Below, one piece after another: positions 49,760-59,810 of a stretch of 59,848 nt of DNA. The notes beneath the pieces were generated by a model that was not told the DNA's origin, searched no databases, and worked only from the letters and a program-made list of their open reading frames with translations. The stretch is taken from positions 1 through 59,848 of the forward strand of contig CBDUZZ010000026.1 in the NCBI GenBank assembly GCA_965371855.1. Reading direction: 5' to 3'. The first letter of the stretch is position 1; every line of letters begins with the position of its first letter. The translations under genes and the position numbers were made by a program. Source of the stretch: JAADEM01 sp965371855 (GTDB lineage: Bacteria > Bacteroidota > Bacteroidia > Bacteroidales > Marinilabiliaceae).

Positions 49760-51481
49760 ATGATTAAAGAACCTGTTGAATCAGCCAAGAACGAAGTTAC
49801 AAAAGGAAACTTTATAACACAGGAGATAGATAAGGATTTGCAAGACGGAAAGAATGGAGGTGTTGTACATACTCGTTTTCCACCCGAGCCAAACGGATAC
49901 TTGCATATCGGTCATGCAAAGTCGATATGTCTGAATTTTGGGTTGGCACAGCAGTTCAACGGTAATACTAATCTTCGTTTTGATGATACTAATCCGGTTA
50001 AAGAGGATGTGGAGTATGTTGATTCTATTAAGGAGGATATTAAATGGCTGGGATTTACATGGGATGGTGAGCCCAAATACACTTCTGATTATTTCGACAA
50101 GCTATATGATTGGGCAAAAAAAATCATAAAGAATGGCAATGCTTATGTTGACCATCAGTCGGCAGAAACAATTGCAAACCAAAAAGGAACACCTACAACA
50201 CCGGGTACAGAGAGCCCTTATCGTAACCGTTCTGTAGAGGAGAACCTTGACCTTTTTGAAAAGATGAAGAGTGGTGAGTTTGAAGAAGGAGAGTGTGTTT
50301 TGCGCGCTAAGATTGATATGTCATCGCCTAATATGCATTTGCGTGATCCTTTGATGTATCGTATTCTGAAAAAGGAGCATCACCGTACAGGAGATAAGTG
50401 GTGTATCTACCCGATGTATGACTATGCTCACGGGCAGGGTGATTTTATTGAGAGCATCACACACTCTGTTTGTACATTGGAGTTTGAAGTTCATCGCCCG
50501 TTGTACAATTGGTTTCTTGAGCAGATAATTGAAGGAGAAGAGCCAAAACCGGAGATATTACCACGCCAGATAGAATTTGCCAGACTGAATTTGAACTATA
50601 CAGTTATGAGTAAGCGTAAACTACTTGAGCTGGTCAAAGATAATTATGTTGACGGTTGGGATGATCCACGTATGCCAACCGTTTCCGGACTAAGACGCAG
50701 AGGTTACACCCCCGAGTCTATCCGTGTTTTTGCTGATCGTATAGGTGTTGGCAAGCGTGATGGGGTTATTGATGTTGCTGTGCTGGAACACTGTATTCGT
50801 GAAGATTTGAATAGTACTACTCCGCGGGTTTATGCCGTGCTGAATCCGGTTAAGATGATAATCACAAATTATCCGGAAGGTAAGGTGGAGATGATGGAGG
50901 CTATTAATAATCCGGAAGATGAGAGTATGGGCTCACGGGAGATTCCGTTTTCTCGTGAGATCTATATTGAGAAAGGCGATTTTATGATTGATCCGCCGAA
51001 GAAATTTTTTCGATTAGGTCCCGGTCGTGAGGTGAGGCTGAAAAATGCTTATATTATCAAATGTGAGGATTACAAGCTGGATGAGAATGGTGATGTTGCT
51101 GAGATATACTGTACTTATGATTCTGATACCAAAAGCGGAATGGAAGGTAGTAAGCGTAAGGTGAAAGGTACGCTGCATTGGGTAAGTGTTGAGCAGAGTA
51201 TTCCGGCAGAAGTACGCCTGTACGATCGCCTGTTCAAGGATGAAAACCCTGATGGACATGAAGGAGTAGATTTTAAAGAGTTTTTAAATTCTGAATCGAT
51301 AGAAGTGCTAACGACTGCAATGGTTGAACCAGGGTTGAAATCCGCTAAGCCATTAGATAAGTTCCAGTTTCAGCGGTTAGGCTACTTTTGTGTTGATAAA
51401 GACAGCAGTGAGGATAAACTCATATTTAACCGTACTGTGCCTTTGCGTGATTCATGGGCGAAGAAGGTGAAGAAAGGATAA
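49760..51481 (+). CDS. glnS: glutaminyl-tRNA synthetase
   Basis: A 573-residue class Ib aminoacyl-tRNA synthetase. The ATP-binding motif is P-E-P-N-G-Y-L-H-I-G-H-A near residues 41-52, the second motif V-M-S-K-R-K-L is near residue 285, and the C-terminal double beta-barrel that reads the anticodon is complete. The non-discriminating GluRS alternative is excluded by the G-Y-L-H-I-G-H-A-K-S start and overall length. A TATTTTTG at 49725-49732 could be the -7 box. It ends at a 32-bp palindrome shared with the converging peptidase gene. Confidence 0.95.
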   Translation: MIKEPVESAKNEVTKGNFITQEIDKDLQDGKNGGVVHTRFPPEPNGYLHIGHAKSICLNFGLAQQFNGNTNLRFDDTNPVKEDVEYVDSIKEDIKWLGFTWDGEPKYTSDYFDKLYDWAKKIIKNGNAYVDHQSAETIANQKGTPTTPGTESPYRNRSVEENLDLFEKMKSGEFEEGECVLRAKIDMSSPNMHLRDPLMYRILKKEHHRTGDKWCIYPMYDYAHGQGDFIESITHSVCTLEFEVHRPLYNWFLEQIIEGEEPKPEILPRQIEFARLNLNYTVMSKRKLLELVKDNYVDGWDDPRMPTVSGLRRRGYTPESIRVFADRIGVGKRDGVIDVAVLEHCIREDLNSTTPRVYAVLNPVKMIITNYPEGKVEMMEAINNPEDESMGSREIPFSREIYIEKGDFMIDPPKKFFRLGPGREVRLKNAYIIKCEDYKLDENGDVAEIYCTYDSDTKSGMEGSKRKVKGTLHWVSVEQSIPAEVRLYDRLFKDENPDGHEGVDFKEFLNSESIEVLTTAMVEPGLKSAKPLDKFQFQRLGYFCVDKDSSEDKLIFNRTVPLRDSWAKKVKKG

Positions 51482-51484
51482 TTG

Positions 51485-51516
51485 AGCTTTTAGCCTTTAG
51501 CTAAAGGCTAAAAGCT
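51485..51516. terminator. perfect 32-bp palindrome between glnS and the S46 peptidase gene
   Basis: AGCTTTTAGCCTTTAG (51485-51500) is followed directly by its exact complement (51501-51516), with no separate loop. It starts four bases after the glnS stop, and the last base falls in the stop codon of the peptidase gene. It is placed to act as a bidirectional terminator, though the T-run is short on both sides. Confidence 0.65.
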
Positions 51517-53675
51517 TAATTTAGTATAGTCATCTCCTGAATCAGATTTTCTGCCCCTGCATATTTATCTATAACAAAAAGAACATATCGTATATCAACG
51601 CAAATGGTTTTTTGTAGTTGTGGTTCAAATGCAAGATCTCCGGTCATTGCTTCCCAATTGCCATCAAATGCAACTCCTATAAGATTCCCGTTTTTATCCA
51701 TTACAGGACTACCACTGTTTCCTCCGGTAATATCATTATCGGTAATAAAACACACCGGCATATAGCCTAAGGCATCTTTATATTTGCCATACTCTTTCTG
51801 ATTGTATAGAGACTTTAAATATCCCGGAACGATAAAATCAGGATTGTTTGGATCCTCTTTTTCCATAACGCCTTTAAGGGTTGTTTTGTAGTCGTACACT
51901 ACAGCATCAGATGGATTGTATTTCCCTACTTTACCGTATGACAGTCTGAATGTGGAGTTTGCATCAGGATAAAATTCCTGGTTAGGAAACAGTTTAAAAA
52001 GCCCTTCAGTGTATTGCCTCATGGTTTTGTTTATTTCCACATCGAACTGGTCCAGCAATGAAGATATCTCAAAATAGTTGCCTAATACAGCTTTTGCAAA
52101 TAAGAAAAACGGATCTTTATCGAGACTTTTGTATTTGCCATTGCTGATGAAATTGCTAAAAGTTTCATAATTATTAAAAAGAGTCTTTGAATAGAGCCCG
52201 GATGAAAATTTGGAATAGTCACCTTTAAATTTCTTTGGAAATAGATCTTCGTTTTTTGCTCTTTGTTTTTCATCCACTCTGTTTATGTAATATTCAAGCA
52301 TCGATGAGAATACTTTTTCATCCAGAGCTACATCAAGATCTTTGTAAAAATCAGTAGCTTCTTCTTTAATGGTCTTTAATGTCTCTTTGTATTCTGGTGA
52401 GTTTTCATCCATGTCTTCTAATTCAAAAATATGAAAAGACATATTGAGAACAAACAGGGGTAAATCAGGTCCTGCCAGAACTGTTTCTTCGGCAATTGTT
52501 GTAGACTTTGTTATGCTATTTGTTAACATATAAGAAGCTTTCAGAAGGGGGAGGGTTCTTGCGTATTGGTTTTTTCGTGTAGAATCTTTTTCTAACCAAT
52601 TGGAAAACTGATCTTCAAGTTGAACTCTTTCATTAATTACATTTTGGTGTTTCAAGCCTTCATTTTGACCGATACTGTATTTCCAGTAATTACTCGATTC
52701 GGAGTATTTTGAGGCATATTGGATCTCAACTTTGGGGTTTTTCAGCATCTCCTTTTTCCATATGTCTTGTTTGATACCACGCACCTCTGCGATAACCGGG
52801 TTTATATATTCTTCAACTTGCTTTATACCATAAGAGGTCATATATCTGTCTGTTTGGCCGGGGTAACCCATAACCATTGTGAAATCATTTTCAGCTATTC
52901 CATCTAAGGAAATCGTCAGGTGTTTCTTAGGAGTGAAAGGGATATTGTCTGGTGAATATTCAGCAGGGTTACCATCTGGAGAACAATAGACACGGAATAT
53001 ACTAAAGTCACCGGTATGACGAGGCCAAACCCAATTGTCAGTGTCTCCACCATATTTACCAATATCGGATGGAGGTGCTCCTACAAGTCTGACGTCTTTG
53101 AATGTTTGAGTGATAAATAAGAAATATTTATTCCCGTTAAAAAAGGATTTAACAGTTGCCTCTTTTCCGGTTGCCAGTGTAATCGAATCTTCAATTACAG
53201 ATGTAAGACTGTCTATTAACTCAATTCTTAGTGGTTCTGAGATAGAATCATTGAGAAGATTAAGAAAACGGCTTGTCAGGTCTTTGGCATCAATTAGTAT
53301 GGTTGCTGTTTTCCCCGGGTTGGGTAGCTCTTCTTCAAGTGCTTTTGCCCAAAACCCATCTTTAAGGTAATCATATTCAACACTACTGTGATTTTGAATA
53401 TCATCATACCCACAGTGGTGGTTCGTAAGAAGTAATCCTCTTGAGCTAATGAACTCACCAGTACAACTTCCGTCATCAAGAGAAACAATAGCATCTTTTA
53501 ATGAAGGTTTTTCAGGATTATAAATAGAGTCGAAAGGAATGGATAAACCCATTTTTTGCATTGCCTCAATTTGGCTATTGCTCATCAGGTATGGCAGCCA
53601 CATTCCTTCGTCTGCCTTTGTGTTAATCGATGCTAAAAGAAGGATTAGATAGAAGATAATTGTCCTGTAATTCAT
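51516..53675 (-). CDS. S46 family dipeptidyl-peptidase (DPP7-like)
   Basis: A 719-residue secreted serine peptidase. A signal peptide (residues 1-21, ending near N-T-K-A) precedes the mature start D-E-G-M-W-L-P. The chymotrypsin-like fold with a helical insert shows T-N-H-H-C-G-Y (His86/His87), G-G-D-T-D-N-W with the catalytic Asp region near residue 220, and the nucleophile Ser654 in G-G-N-S-G-S-P. In Porphyromonas enzymes the residue after F-D decides P1 preference: Gly in DPP7 (hydrophobic) and Arg in DPP11 (acidic). Here it is Gly672 (F-D-G-N-W-E-A-M). It therefore probably removes dipeptides with hydrophobic P1 in the periplasm. Single gene. Confidence 0.92.
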   Translation of the reverse strand: MNYRTIIFYLILLLASINTKADEGMWLPYLMSNSQIEAMQKMGLSIPFDSIYNPEKPSLKDAIVSLDDGSCTGEFISSRGLLLTNHHCGYDDIQNHSSVEYDYLKDGFWAKALEEELPNPGKTATILIDAKDLTSRFLNLLNDSISEPLRIELIDSLTSVIEDSITLATGKEATVKSFFNGNKYFLFITQTFKDVRLVGAPPSDIGKYGGDTDNWVWPRHTGDFSIFRVYCSPDGNPAEYSPDNIPFTPKKHLTISLDGIAENDFTMVMGYPGQTDRYMTSYGIKQVEEYINPVIAEVRGIKQDIWKKEMLKNPKVEIQYASKYSESSNYWKYSIGQNEGLKHQNVINERVQLEDQFSNWLEKDSTRKNQYARTLPLLKASYMLTNSITKSTTIAEETVLAGPDLPLFVLNMSFHIFELEDMDENSPEYKETLKTIKEEATDFYKDLDVALDEKVFSSMLEYYINRVDEKQRAKNEDLFPKKFKGDYSKFSSGLYSKTLFNNYETFSNFISNGKYKSLDKDPFFLFAKAVLGNYFEISSLLDQFDVEINKTMRQYTEGLFKLFPNQEFYPDANSTFRLSYGKVGKYNPSDAVVYDYKTTLKGVMEKEDPNNPDFIVPGYLKSLYNQKEYGKYKDALGYMPVCFITDNDITGGNSGSPVMDKNGNLIGVAFDGNWEAMTGDLAFEPQLQKTICVDIRYVLFVIDKYAGAENLIQEMTILN

Positions 53676-53843
53676 GTTTAAATAGAAATTTGCGTATTGG
53701 CGAATCTAAACTTTTATTAGGAGTATGTTAAAGTTAATTGTGGATTTTAATTTTTTTTAACAACCATGTGCTAATAACTCTCCTTATGTGTCAATTATTT
53801 TGGAGTGTTTAACAAAGCAATTTCACCAACTGTTAACTGAAAG

Positions 53844-55148
53844 CTACTTTTTTCTGAAGTGAATCTGAATTGTAGCTCCGGAAAAATTCCAATTGCTTCT
53901 TATCTTATTCTCGACAAATCGCTTGTAAGGATCTTTGACATACTGAGGCAGATTACAGAAAAATACAAATTCTGCCGTTACTGTTGGTATTTGTGTAATG
54001 TATTTAACCTTTATGTATTTGCCTTTTGTTGATGGAGGTGGATTATTAGTAATGATAGGCAGTAGGTAATCATTTAGTTTTGATGTTGTTATTCTTCTTT
54101 TCCTGTTTCCATAAACTTCATGAGCCAGTTCCAACACTTTGTGTATACGCTGTTTTGTTAGTACTGATGTAAAAACAATAGGTATGTCAGTAAATGGTGC
54201 AATCTCTTTTCTGATTTGTTGCTCAAATACCTTTGTCGACATGGTATCTTTTTCAATGAGATCCCATTTGTTGACAATAATCACAACACTCTTTTTGTTT
54301 CGTTCTATCAAATGGAAAATCTTCTGATCCTGCCCTTCAAATCCTCGTGTTGCATCAATCATCAGCAGACAGACGTCTGAACTCTCAATTGCCCTTACAG
54401 CCCTTAGTGTTGAGTAGAAATCAATATCCTCTTTTACCTTTGTTTTTTTACGCATCCCGGCTGTGTCAACAAGGAAGAAGTCATAACCAAACTTGTTATA
54501 CCTCGTGTATATAGAGTCTCTTGTTGTTCCTGATATTGGAGTAACGATATTACGATCCTCACCGATAAATGCATTTATTATTGATGATTTTCCGGCGTTT
54601 GGGCGACCAACAACAGTAAATTTAGGAATGTCAGGAATACCCTCCTCTTTTTCGTCAGGAAGCAGTTCAACAACCTTATCTAATAGCTCACCAGTTCCGG
54701 AACCGCTAATTGAAGATATAGAAAACAGGGACTCTAATCCCAAGCTATAGAAATTGCTGGAGTCAGGAATCCGGTCAAAGTTATCAACTTTATTTACTGC
54801 AAGCACTACCTCTTTATTTGATCGGCGTAACAGGCTTGCAACCTCTTCATCGTAATCAGTAATACCTGTAGTAACATCAGTTACAAATAAAATAACATCA
54901 GCTTCTTCAATTGCCAGTATAACCTGCTTGCGAATCTCTTCTTGGTAAATGTCGTCGGTGTTAATGGCATAACCACCTGTGTCTATAACAGAAAATTCTT
55001 TTCCATTCCAAAAGGCTTTTCCATATATCCTGTCACGTGTAACCCCACTCTCTTCATCAACAATAGCCTGGCGTTCACCTGTCAGCCTGTTAAAAAGAGT
55101 TGATTTCCCTACGTTAGGACGTCCTACTATGGCAACTATATTTCCCAT
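53844..55148 (-). CDS. der: ribosome-associated GTPase Der (EngA)
   Basis: A 434-residue double GTPase for 50S ribosome assembly. G domain 1 has G-R-P-N-V-G-K-S near residues 8-15, D-T-G-G near 56 and N-K-V-D near 118. G domain 2 has G-R-P-N-A-G-K-S near residue 182, D-T-A-G near 229 and N-K-W-D near 294. A C-terminal KH-like domain follows. Length is normal. It lies 55 bases downstream of era on the same strand, a usual pairing in Bacteroidota. Confidence 0.96.
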   Translation of the reverse strand: MGNIVAIVGRPNVGKSTLFNRLTGERQAIVDEESGVTRDRIYGKAFWNGKEFSVIDTGGYAINTDDIYQEEIRKQVILAIEEADVILFVTDVTTGITDYDEEVASLLRRSNKEVVLAVNKVDNFDRIPDSSNFYSLGLESLFSISSISGSGTGELLDKVVELLPDEKEEGIPDIPKFTVVGRPNAGKSSIINAFIGEDRNIVTPISGTTRDSIYTRYNKFGYDFFLVDTAGMRKKTKVKEDIDFYSTLRAVRAIESSDVCLLMIDATRGFEGQDQKIFHLIERNKKSVVIIVNKWDLIEKDTMSTKVFEQQIRKEIAPFTDIPIVFTSVLTKQRIHKVLELAHEVYGNRKRRITTSKLNDYLLPIITNNPPPSTKGKYIKVKYITQIPTVTAEFVFFCNLPQYVKDPYKRFVENKIRSNWNFSGATIQIHFRKK

Positions 55149-55203
55149 GATCTAATTATTTTTGGGCTGCAAAGGTAGTTAATTCAGAAGGTTTTACAAA
55201 AAC

Positions 55204-56082
55204 TTATTCGTAACCAAAATTTTTCAATAGATTATCTTTGTCACGCCAGTCTTTGCTTACCTTAACGAATGTTTGTAAAAATACTTTTTTTTGTAGAAAT
55301 TGCTCCATGTCTTTTCGGGCTTCTGTGCCCACTCTTTTTAAAGCACTTCCCTGATGACCAATGATAATTCCTTTTTGAGAATTTCGTGTAACATGAATTA
55401 TCGCTCTTATGTCGACACGTTTATCAGTCTCTTTAAACTCTTCAATCTCAATTTCTACAGAGTATGGCACCTCTTTTTTATAATGTAATAATATTTTTTC
55501 CCGTATTATTTCAGCTATGAAGAACTTCTCAGGTTTGTCGGTTAGCATGTCTTTATCGTAGAATGGTGGCGATTCAGGAAGTAACTCAATAATTTGCTTA
55601 AGCAAATTATCTATATTAAAATCATGCAGTGCTGATATCGGGAATATTTCAGAACCAGGTAACTCATTTTTCCAGTAATCAATAATCTCTTCAAGGCGAT
55701 CCTGATCTATAAGATCAATTTTATTAACTACAATTATTACAGGAACTGATGTTTTTTTCACCTTGCTTAAAAACTCATCGTTCTTATCCGGCTTTTCATA
55801 GGGATCGGTAATATAAAGCAGTATGTCTGCATCGGAAAGAGCTGATTGAGAGAATTTCAGCATCGATTCCTGAAGCCTATAGCTTGGTTTTAATACTCCC
55901 GGAGTGTCAGAAAAGACTATCTGATATTCAGGAGTGTTAACAATCCCAAAAATCCGGTGGCGGGTAGTTTGAGATTTTGAGGTGATAATTGATAATCTCT
56001 CTCCAACAAGTTTGTTAGAAAGAGTTGATTTTCCAACATTAGGATTGCCTATGATATTTACAAAACCTGCTTTATGGTTCAT
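55204..56082 (-). CDS. era: GTPase Era
   Basis: A 292-residue GTPase for 30S maturation that binds the 3' end of 16S rRNA. The N-terminal G domain shows G-N-P-N-V-G-K-S near residues 12-19, D-T-P-G near 59-62 and N-K-I-D near 120. The C-terminal KH domain has I-I-G-H-Q-G-S-A-L-K-R-V-G near residues 240-252, followed by V-K-V-S-K-D-W-R. Length is typical. First gene of era-der. Confidence 0.95.
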   Translation of the reverse strand: MNHKAGFVNIIGNPNVGKSTLSNKLVGERLSIITSKSQTTRHRIFGIVNTPEYQIVFSDTPGVLKPSYRLQESMLKFSQSALSDADILLYITDPYEKPDKNDEFLSKVKKTSVPVIIVVNKIDLIDQDRLEEIIDYWKNELPGSEIFPISALHDFNIDNLLKQIIELLPESPPFYDKDMLTDKPEKFFIAEIIREKILLHYKKEVPYSVEIEIEEFKETDKRVDIRAIIHVTRNSQKGIIIGHQGSALKRVGTEARKDMEQFLQKKVFLQTFVKVSKDWRDKDNLLKNFGYE

Positions 56083-56275
56083 AGAGTTAAAAGTTTATCA
56101 CGTTTATCAAGTTTGTAAAGTTAAAAGATTTCTGGTTCAAAGATTCATTAATTAAAGTATTTCATAATTAAATCAATATCCCAAATATTATGAAACATAT
56201 GTTGCTGCTTCCAGGCAGGAATGTAAATAATGGTTATGGCACATCCTCAAATCATCACACTAGCAAATCATCATA

Positions 56276-58147
56276 TCAACGAAGTTCAATCTTATCAATT
56301 TCATTTAGAGTGTCAGGGTTTATAACTTTCATTGTAATTTTATCTCCATCAATATAAAACAGGCATACAGCATTTTCCACACTAAAAGCTTCCGTATAAT
56401 TGCTCCAGGGTAACTTCTCCTGTGCATAATATGGTGCCCCGCATGCTCCGTTATTGATCTGATAAATTGGTCTGGATATTTTCAGTTTTGGATGCTGATA
56501 GTTTTCGGGGTAAATAGGAACTTCTTGGGTTAGTTTCAATCGGTTATAGTTATGTTCATCCCCTGTCAGTATGGCAACTACCTTACTGCTTTCGTTTATT
56601 AAAATATCCAGATACTCATCCCTGCGTTCTATTATACCTTTTTCAACGGGCTTGCCGTTTATATATGGTCTATACTCATTATTTCCATTATACCACATAT
56701 CATCTCCGCTGTGTCCTCCGTTAGGAAACGCAGGAGTGTGTTGAGTTACAAAAATGTGATCTATGTCATTATCCTTTTCTAATTTTTCAATAATACTCTT
56801 TAGCCATGCTAACTGGTTGTCCATAATATATCCATGCAATCCCCCACTTGTACCGTTATCCCTCTTTAAATCTGGTGCATACCAGTAGTTGCTGTTAAGT
56901 ACAATCATAGCCGTGTTTCCGTATAAATAATAAAATACATTTTCGTCATAAGAAGGAAAGTCAACTTTTTTGGCTTTAGGGTCATATTTACTGTTGTCTT
57001 CACTAATGGGGCCATTGTTTGGATTTACAAAGGCCTCTTTCATCGCTGCTTCGGCAGAATAAGTTTCATAAGGGAAGCCATCTACTGCACCCTTGTAATG
57101 TCCTTCGTCATCATAAAAAATATATCCCAAGGATTCATGGTTTCCCTGGCCAACATTAAATGGAATGTAATGCCAGAAAGGCTCAATCGATTTTTTCCAG
57201 TTCGAGAACTGTATCATCATCTCCTCTTTACTGGATAAATAACCGCTTACCAAATCGCCGGTAAACTGAACAAATGCTGCTCCATTACTATAAGCTACAG
57301 CAGCCATCTTTTTAGTGATATAAGCATTGACGCCAAAAATATTACGTTCACCACCTCCCGTAGCTTCACGACTGTCACTGGTATAAGCAAACATAAAAGG
57401 TTTTCTGTCTCCTTTTTTTAGGGCAGTTGTAAAGTGGTATTTTTGTGTTAACTCTCCGTATTTTACAATGTAGTCATATTGTGTTGCCGGCTCTAATCCT
57501 GTTATCTCAAACTCATGATGAGATATCTTTTTCTTATCGTAGAAAATGTTGCCGTTTACTTCAACTGAAGCTTTTACTGTAGATGATGTGTTAAACCATA
57601 TAACAACCGAATTGTTTTTTAGATTACTTATAAAAGGGCCTTCATAAATAGTGGGTACAACTTTAAACGGTCCGGAACCGGTTACAGAAACTGAGCCATC
57701 AAAAACGATTAAGCCTGCTTCATCTATTAACCGGTATCCTAAGGTGAGTTGTTTTTTTTCTTTCCAGTTCACAAAATCAAAAGGGTAACTAAAATTTCTG
57801 GTAATATTTATAGATGCTTTTCCGCCAAGAATTTCTGTATTGAATCTGTATACCGGCAATGGATGTGTTGCCAGATCATATGCAATTAAACCATAAGTAA
57901 TTGTCCCTTTAAATCCTTTAAAATCCATAAGTAGACCACTGTTTGTCCCTACAGGACTGCCCAGTAGTTGTTCTATTGTGTACCTGTCGTCAGATTTGTA
58001 TGCATAATACTTTTTGCCATCCTTTGAGTAATAGAGGCGTTCATTTGCATCGTATTGCAGATTGCTGTATGAGGCCGGAATTCGTGCCGATTGTGCATTT
58101 AACAATGATGTTAAAAATAATAATAATAAAATTTGAATGAGTTTCAT
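56276..58147 (-). CDS. secreted calcineurin-like metallophosphoesterase
   Basis: A 623-residue exported protein with signal peptide at residues 1-19 (ending L-N-A-Q). An N-terminal strand-rich region (to about 160) and a fibronectin-III-like domain (about 160-240, with G-L-E-P-A-T-Q-Y-D-Y-I-V), as in purple acid phosphatases, precede the metallophosphoesterase domain. Metal motifs: Y-T-S-D-S-R-E near residue 255, F-T-G-D-L-V near 295, G-N-H-E near 337, T-Q-H-T-P-A-F near 465 and G-D-E-H-N-Y near 530. The first motif has D-x-R where the classical family has D-x-H. Substrate unknown. No tight neighbour; 161 bases separate it from the oxidoreductase gene. Confidence 0.87.
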   Translation of the reverse strand: MKLIQILLLLFLTSLLNAQSARIPASYSNLQYDANERLYYSKDGKKYYAYKSDDRYTIEQLLGSPVGTNSGLLMDFKGFKGTITYGLIAYDLATHPLPVYRFNTEILGGKASINITRNFSYPFDFVNWKEKKQLTLGYRLIDEAGLIVFDGSVSVTGSGPFKVVPTIYEGPFISNLKNNSVVIWFNTSSTVKASVEVNGNIFYDKKKISHHEFEITGLEPATQYDYIVKYGELTQKYHFTTALKKGDRKPFMFAYTSDSREATGGGERNIFGVNAYITKKMAAVAYSNGAAFVQFTGDLVSGYLSSKEEMMIQFSNWKKSIEPFWHYIPFNVGQGNHESLGYIFYDDEGHYKGAVDGFPYETYSAEAAMKEAFVNPNNGPISEDNSKYDPKAKKVDFPSYDENVFYYLYGNTAMIVLNSNYWYAPDLKRDNGTSGGLHGYIMDNQLAWLKSIIEKLEKDNDIDHIFVTQHTPAFPNGGHSGDDMWYNGNNEYRPYINGKPVEKGIIERRDEYLDILINESSKVVAILTGDEHNYNRLKLTQEVPIYPENYQHPKLKISRPIYQINNGACGAPYYAQEKLPWSNYTEAFSVENAVCLFYIDGDKITMKVINPDTLNEIDKIELR

Positions 58148-58307
58148 AGAGCAAATAATTTAAGATGATTCTTTATCTCTACTAATAGTATTAGTAAAAG
58201 TAGATTGACATTTCTATTATTTAACAATTAAAATGAACACAAGTTCAAACGGATATGAAAGCTGCATTGATAACCATTCTGTTTTATGTGTACTGGTTAT
58301 TGAAAAA

Positions 58308-59633
58308 CTAAATCACAGGGAGCTTCCAGGGTTCTCTGTATTCCGGCATAATAAGATTATTTACTGCATTGCTATTTTTAAATGTCAGTAGGTTTTTATC
58401 AGGCAATAATATTTCACCGGTACGATAAGCCATGTTTCCCATATGTGCAAGAATTGCAACGTTTTTGCCAACCGTAACTGATGCCCTTGGTTCAAGGTTG
58501 TTGTTTCTGATGCATTCCAGAAAATTATTAACATGTTTATCTAAGTCACCACTTCCTTCTGTAAAAGGAATCCCATTTTGCAATTCATCTTTCACATCAT
58601 GTTCAGGAATTACCTGCCAACCACTTCTGTTTATTAACATCATTCCGTTGTTTCCTTCAAAAGCAATCCCCGCAGTAGAGCCGAATTTCTTTTGGCTTAA
58701 TGTGATTGAGTGTTCCCATTCTACAACAAAATCATCAAAGTCATACAGAACATTAAGAGTATCCGGTACCTGTCGGGCATCGTTCGGTCTGCTCAGTTTC
58801 CCTCCCATTGCCACTATGCGGTCAGGTACGGTTGCCTTCATCCCATACAGGGCAAAGTCAAGCATATGAACGCCCCAATCGGCCATTAAACCTCCGGCAT
58901 AATCCCAAAAATATCTGAAATTGTAATGAAACCGGTTTGGGTTGAAAGGAAGTTTTGGTGCCGGGCCTAACCACATATCATAGTCAACACCTTTGGGGAC
59001 ACTCGAGTCCGGTTTTATTGGCAGGGGTTGTTTAGATGTGTATGCCCATGCTTTAACTCTGCTTACTTTTCCCAGTTTGCCCGACCATAAGTAGTCTACA
59101 GCATTTTGCCAGTGCGGACCGCTTCGTTGCCATTGACCAACTTGTAAAACTTTATTGTATCTCTTTACGGCTTTTTCCATTATTATGGCTTCCCCGATTG
59201 AGTTAGTCATAGGTTTCTCCACATATACGTGTTTTCCGGCCTGCATTGCCATTACAGATATATATGCATGCCAATGATCAGGAGTCGCTATAATAACAGC
59301 ATCAATATCCTTATCTTCTAACAGTTTTCTGAAATCAGTGTATAAGTCAGGTTTTTTCCCTGTTTGTTTTTCTACCCACGTAGCTTTTTGGTCTAATTGT
59401 CGTTGATCAATGTCGCATAAGGCTTTTAAAGATACACTGTTGGGATTTTTATCATTGTTTTGTCGCAGTAAAGCTCTGATGTTTGCATATCCCATGTTTC
59501 TTATGCCTATAGCTCCTACTGTTATTGTTCCTGTTGAGCATGCTGTTAATGTCCCGGCCATTGACGTTGTCAGAGTTGCCCCCGCTGTAAATGCAAACGA
59601 GTTTTTTAAAAACTTTCTCCTTGATTTTGTCAT
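58308..59633 (-). CDS. Gfo/Idh/MocA family oxidoreductase with Tat signal
   Basis: 441 residues from the ATG at 59633. A frame extension upstream to 59759 carries no signal-like or conserved sequence. The Tat signal has the twin Arg in K-S-R-R-K-F-L-K-N-S, then a hydrophobic stretch ending near T-A-C. The NAD(P)-binding fold begins with G-A-I-G-I-R-N-M-G, and the family E-K-P-M-T (catalytic Lys) is near residue 140. The C-terminal half has G-G-L-M-A-D-W-G-V-H-M-L-D near residue 245. Such Tat-exported members often work on sugars or glycosides in the periplasm, but the substrate is not readable here. A 9-bp inverted repeat lies upstream (59771-59795). Confidence 0.88.
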   Translation of the reverse strand: MTKSRRKFLKNSFAFTAGATLTTSMAGTLTACSTGTITVGAIGIRNMGYANIRALLRQNNDKNPNSVSLKALCDIDQRQLDQKATWVEKQTGKKPDLYTDFRKLLEDKDIDAVIIATPDHWHAYISVMAMQAGKHVYVEKPMTNSIGEAIIMEKAVKRYNKVLQVGQWQRSGPHWQNAVDYLWSGKLGKVSRVKAWAYTSKQPLPIKPDSSVPKGVDYDMWLGPAPKLPFNPNRFHYNFRYFWDYAGGLMADWGVHMLDFALYGMKATVPDRIVAMGGKLSRPNDARQVPDTLNVLYDFDDFVVEWEHSITLSQKKFGSTAGIAFEGNNGMMLINRSGWQVIPEHDVKDELQNGIPFTEGSGDLDKHVNNFLECIRNNNLEPRASVTVGKNVAILAHMGNMAYRTGEILLPDKNLLTFKNSNAVNNLIMPEYREPWKLPVI

Positions 59634-59770
59634 TGTTTCTACGCGTAATATATAATTAGTAAGATTATAATTTTGAGTAAAATTAATTAATTTTATTAAT
59701 GGGAAAACATTTTTTATTAATTTCATTTTTTTTGGTTGATGTATCAGGCTGGGTTTCACTTAATAGCCAT

Positions 59771-59795
59771 TTGTGAATAAATAAATTATTCACAA
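59771..59795. promoter_or_regulatory. inverted repeat between divergent units
   Basis: A perfect 9-bp inverted repeat TTGTGAATA / TATTCACAA with a 7-base AT spacer lies between the leftward oxidoreductase gene and a rightward promoter at 59811-59841. Size and position fit an operator for a dimeric regulator. It could instead be an AT-rich hairpin. Confidence 0.45.
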
Positions 59796-59810
59796 ACATC
59801 AAAAATAGTT

